A stretch of DNA of 22,990 nt from Gammaproteobacteria bacterium. GTDB taxonomy: Bacteria; Pseudomonadota; Gammaproteobacteria; Methylococcales; UBA2780. Made by a program: the position numbers and the translations under genes. Positions 20,776-22,990 of this stretch are shown here, piece after piece. A model generated the notes under the pieces. That model was not told the DNA's origin and searched no databases. It saw only the letters and a list, made by a program, of their open reading frames with translations. Within the stretch, counting starts at the first letter, position 1; each line of letters starts with the position of its first letter. The stretch lies in contig QNFJ01000013.1 in the NCBI GenBank assembly GCA_003646305.1, positions 1-22,990 of the forward strand, in the 5' to 3' direction.

Positions 20776-22776
20776 CTAAACTGAGTTCTCTTTGCATTTG
20801 CTGGCTAATTCAATGCAGCCCGGCTCTTTGAAACCGAGTATATTAGCGCCCTGCCGGCTCTCAAGCAGATTAATCAGTTTGGCAAACGGCATGGGGCGGC
20901 TAAAAAAGTAGCCCTGGAATTGACGGCACCCCTTCCTTTTTAAAGAATCCAATACTTGTTGGGTTTCAACGCCCTCAGCAACAACCCCTATCTTCATAGC
21001 TTCCGCCATGGCAATGACCGTTTCTACAATCGCCGCATCACTAGAATTATGGCCAATATCGAGCACAAATGATCTATCTATTTTTAATACTGAGACAGGC
21101 AATTGTTTCAGATATGCCAGAGAAGAATAACCTGTACCAAAATCATCAAGGGCAAAGCTAACACCAATATCAGTGAGCTCTTTCATTCTCTCAATCGTTT
21201 CACTGACATTATCCAGCATCATTCCTTCGGTCACCTCTAACCGAATACAGCCAGGGTTAACATTGGTTTCCAGCAGCATTTTTTTCACCTTGTCGACAAA
21301 TGATGACTCCCTGAATTGGCGAGGACTGACATTAATACACATAATCAGGTCATTCTTTTCGGCAATTTTTGCCAAATGTTCGCAAGCACTTTTTAGCACC
21401 CAATCACCTATAGAAATAATGAGATTACTTTTCTCGGCAATCTCAATAAATCCGGCGGGGGACACAATCCCCTTGTCTGGATGGTTCCAGCGCAGCAATG
21501 CTTCAACTGCGTAAATCTTATTATCTTCATTAACAATGGGCTGATAATAAAGTTCTAACCTGCCTTCTACCAACGATTGCCTCAACCCTTTTTCAATCTT
21601 CCTCTGATTGTTTACGGCCTGCTGCATTTCCGGCAAAAATAGCCGGGCTCTATTACGTCCCGCTTTCTTCGCTTCATACATAGCAACATCAGAACTTTGT
21701 AACAATTCCTCAGGAGTATTGTCTGTTCCCGGGAAAAGCGAAATACCCACACTCACCGTTATATGTATTAACTGGCCATCTATATCAAATGGCTCATCAA
21801 ATAAGAGACATATTTTTTCGGCTAGCAGCAGCGCATTCTTACTGGCGTCACCCATCTCCTCGCCAATCTCTGGCGTCAGAACAACAAACTCATCTCCACC
21901 CAGGCGAGCAACGACATCCTCATCACGCAGGCACGCTTCTATACACTGCGCAATCTGTTTTAACAGCTGATCACCAACAACGTGCCCCAGAGAATCGTTA
22001 ACCCTCTTAAAGTAATCCAGATCGAGAAATAGCACTGCACCAATATAATTATGGCGAATAGAGCGGGCGATCTCTTGCTTAAGATTAGCGATGAGTAGTC
22101 GACGGTTTGGCAGATCCGTCAAAGGATCATAAAGTGCCTGACGGCGAATAGCCTCTTCTGCCAGCTTATTCTCATGACGTATTAGCAGTGACTCTCTTAC
22201 CGTGCGGTTTAAGTTCTTTGCCGTAAACAAAATCATTACCGCAAACAAAACACCCATTACGGTCATCGCACCCGAGATTTCAGTGGCTACAAAAAGAAAA
22301 TGCCCCAGTACCGGCAACATAGCTAAAAGCACAAAAGCTACGGCAGAACTTAATAGCGGAGATAATGATGTAACCGCTCCGGCGCACATGCCCGCTACCA
22401 CGAAGGCAAGGAAGACTTGATGCGCAATGTCATCTTCCGGAAAAAGCCAGATGCCCGCTGCCCCCCACATCAAACCGCTAGCAGCACTACCAAATAGTAT
22501 GAAACGCTCCCAAAAGGCAGAGATTTTCTGGCTAGAGCCCAGGTTATTAAACTTTTGATAAACCACAAAACGAAGCAAAACCAGAGCGGTCATGGCAACG
22601 AACCAAATTAAAATTGTTGCGTGGTCGATGACGCTCCACTGTATAAAGCAGAGAATGACGCTGTTAACAAATACCACCAGTACAGCTAATGGTACTGTGG
22701 CATAAACAAGCCGTATCAGCTCGCGCTGAATAACGTGGGCAGCAGTATTCTTATTTTTTAGGTGCATTGGCGTCAT
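20776..22776 (-). CDS. Membrane-bound GGDEF-EAL protein (diguanylate cyclase / c-di-GMP phosphodiesterase)
   Basis: The 666-residue protein has an N-terminal membrane region with about six helices (residues 22-186), a short linker helix, a GGDEF domain (about 210-380) and an EAL domain (about 392-645). The cyclase site reads RLGGDEF (291-297) and is canonical, with an inhibitory-site RDED (284-287) exactly five residues upstream. The EAL domain keeps EALLRW (425-430), NVSPRQF (482-488), LEVTE (513-517), DDFGTGYSSL (544-553), KIDRSF (565-570), AEGVET (600-605) and FQGYFFSRP. Both activities therefore look possible; which one dominates cannot be read from sequence. I do not recognise the membrane sensor as a named MASE type with confidence. 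The start is uncertain between ATG 22776 and ATG 22767, and neither has a clear ribosome binding site. Confidence 0.93.
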   Translation of the reverse strand: MTPMHLKNKNTAAHVIQRELIRLVYATVPLAVLVVFVNSVILCFIQWSVIDHATILIWFVAMTALVLLRFVVYQKFNNLGSSQKISAFWERFILFGSAASGLMWGAAGIWLFPEDDIAHQVFLAFVVAGMCAGAVTSLSPLLSSAVAFVLLAMLPVLGHFLFVATEISGAMTVMGVLFAVMILFTAKNLNRTVRESLLIRHENKLAEEAIRRQALYDPLTDLPNRRLLIANLKQEIARSIRHNYIGAVLFLDLDYFKRVNDSLGHVVGDQLLKQIAQCIEACLRDEDVVARLGGDEFVVLTPEIGEEMGDASKNALLLAEKICLLFDEPFDIDGQLIHITVSVGISLFPGTDNTPEELLQSSDVAMYEAKKAGRNRARLFLPEMQQAVNNQRKIEKGLRQSLVEGRLELYYQPIVNEDNKIYAVEALLRWNHPDKGIVSPAGFIEIAEKSNLIISIGDWVLKSACEHLAKIAEKNDLIMCINVSPRQFRESSFVDKVKKMLLETNVNPGCIRLEVTEGMMLDNVSETIERMKELTDIGVSFALDDFGTGYSSLAYLKQLPVSVLKIDRSFVLDIGHNSSDAAIVETVIAMAEAMKIGVVAEGVETQQVLDSLKRKGCRQFQGYFFSRPMPFAKLINLLESRQGANILGFKEPGCIELASKCKENSV

Positions 22777-22822
22777 AAGATTGCTGACATTAGCATTAAA
22801 TCATCTTGTGGTTCATTCATAG

Positions 22823-22990
22823 TTACTCCGAGAGCTTTTTATCCTTTTCGCTCTCTTCAAATGCTTCATCCCAACTAGGCCCGGGTTCTTCGGCTTCGGC
22901 AGGTTCTTCGGCTTCGGCAGGTTCTTCGGCTTCGGCAGGTTCTTCGGCTTCGGCAGGTTCTTCGGCTTCGGCAGGTTCTTCGGCTTCGGC
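22823..22990 (-). CDS. C-terminus of an acidic AEAEEP-repeat protein (truncated at window edge)
   Basis: The minus-strand frame is open from the right edge to a TAA at 22823-22825, giving the last 55 residues of a protein. It reads as successive AEAEEP hexapeptides followed by GPSWDEAFEESEKDKKLSE. The tail is strongly acidic and surely disordered. The short WDEAFEE patch could be a linear motif. Because the start is outside the window, the identity is unknown. The pattern of an acidic Ala/Glu/Pro run next to a membrane GGDEF-EAL gene gives no reliable clue. That the frame is coding is supported by the preserved 18-bp periodicity and the clean stop. Confidence 0.6.
   Translation of the reverse strand, partial: AEAEEPAEAEEPAEAEEPAEAEEPAEAEEPAEAEEPGPSWDEAFEESEKDKKLSE
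22883..22990. repeat. 18-bp tandem repeat at the window edge
   Basis: Five exact copies of AGGTTCTTCGGCTTCGGC (22901-22990) plus one copy with a single mismatch (22883-22900). On the minus strand each unit encodes Ala-Glu-Ala-Glu-Glu-Pro. The array may continue beyond the window. Confidence 0.95.

Noticed and set aside
20753..20779. Eight-codon plus-strand frame with a GGAG site (MNNSEPTN)
   Set aside because: It is too short to support as a gene, with nothing downstream that a leader peptide could regulate; its end overlaps the converging GGDEF-EAL gene.

Overview
The window looks like chromosomal DNA of a non-enteric gammaproteobacterium. The strongest signs are the divergent trxA / rhlB pair, the yrfG / nudE-cysQ block, an E. 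coli-length UvrD, FxsA and DsbD, all close to gammaproteobacterial versions. No rRNA, tRNA, transposase, integrase or CRISPR array is visible. Gene density is high and both strands are used. Both edges cut a gene: a DsbD-type thiol:disulfide interchange protein on the left, and the acidic repetitive C-terminus of an unidentified protein on the right.

Region by region. 1-2465: dsbD (minus, truncated, with a duplicated periplasmic domain), fxsA (plus), a HIT-family protein and a small DUF2892 membrane protein (both minus). 2650-5589: a Crp/Fnr-type regulator divergent from uvrD. 5590-10033: a TRAP transporter whose Tat-exported binding protein (plus) is separated from, and opposite in strand to, its two membrane subunits (minus). 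Between them lie a DUF937/DUF4332 pair and a 46-residue exported peptide gene. 10295-10570: a small conserved-looking protein of unknown function behind an extended -10 promoter.

10581-12657 is the most notable locus: a minus-strand operon hvfA-hvfB-hvfC. It encodes a secreted precursor peptide with eight EGKCG motifs, a DUF692 multinuclear iron-dependent oxidase (MNIO) and a DUF2063 partner protein. This is the architecture of the recently described copper-binding RiPP (bufferin/oxazolin-type) systems. Here the core is an almost perfect 45-bp tandem repeat, and no DoxX-type fourth gene is seen next to it.

12888-14662: trxA (GTG start) divergent from rhlB. 14663-16374: a 328-bp regulatory gap with hairpins, a 22-nt palindrome and a near-consensus sigma-54 promoter in front of a VanZ-like membrane protein, then two small membrane proteins, one with an internal duplication and one DUF2231. 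16371-18408: yrfG divergent from the overlapping nudE-cysQ pair (nucleotide housekeeping). 18480-20702: a patatin phospholipase fused to a POTRA and Omp85-type barrel (type Vd secretion, PlpD-like). 20776-22776: a membrane-bound GGDEF-EAL protein with intact motifs. 22823-22990: the C-terminus of an acidic AEAEEP-repeat protein running off the window.

Functionally, several genes concern thiol/metal homeostasis at the envelope (dsbD, trxA, hvfABC), but they are not one operon and a functional link between them is inference.
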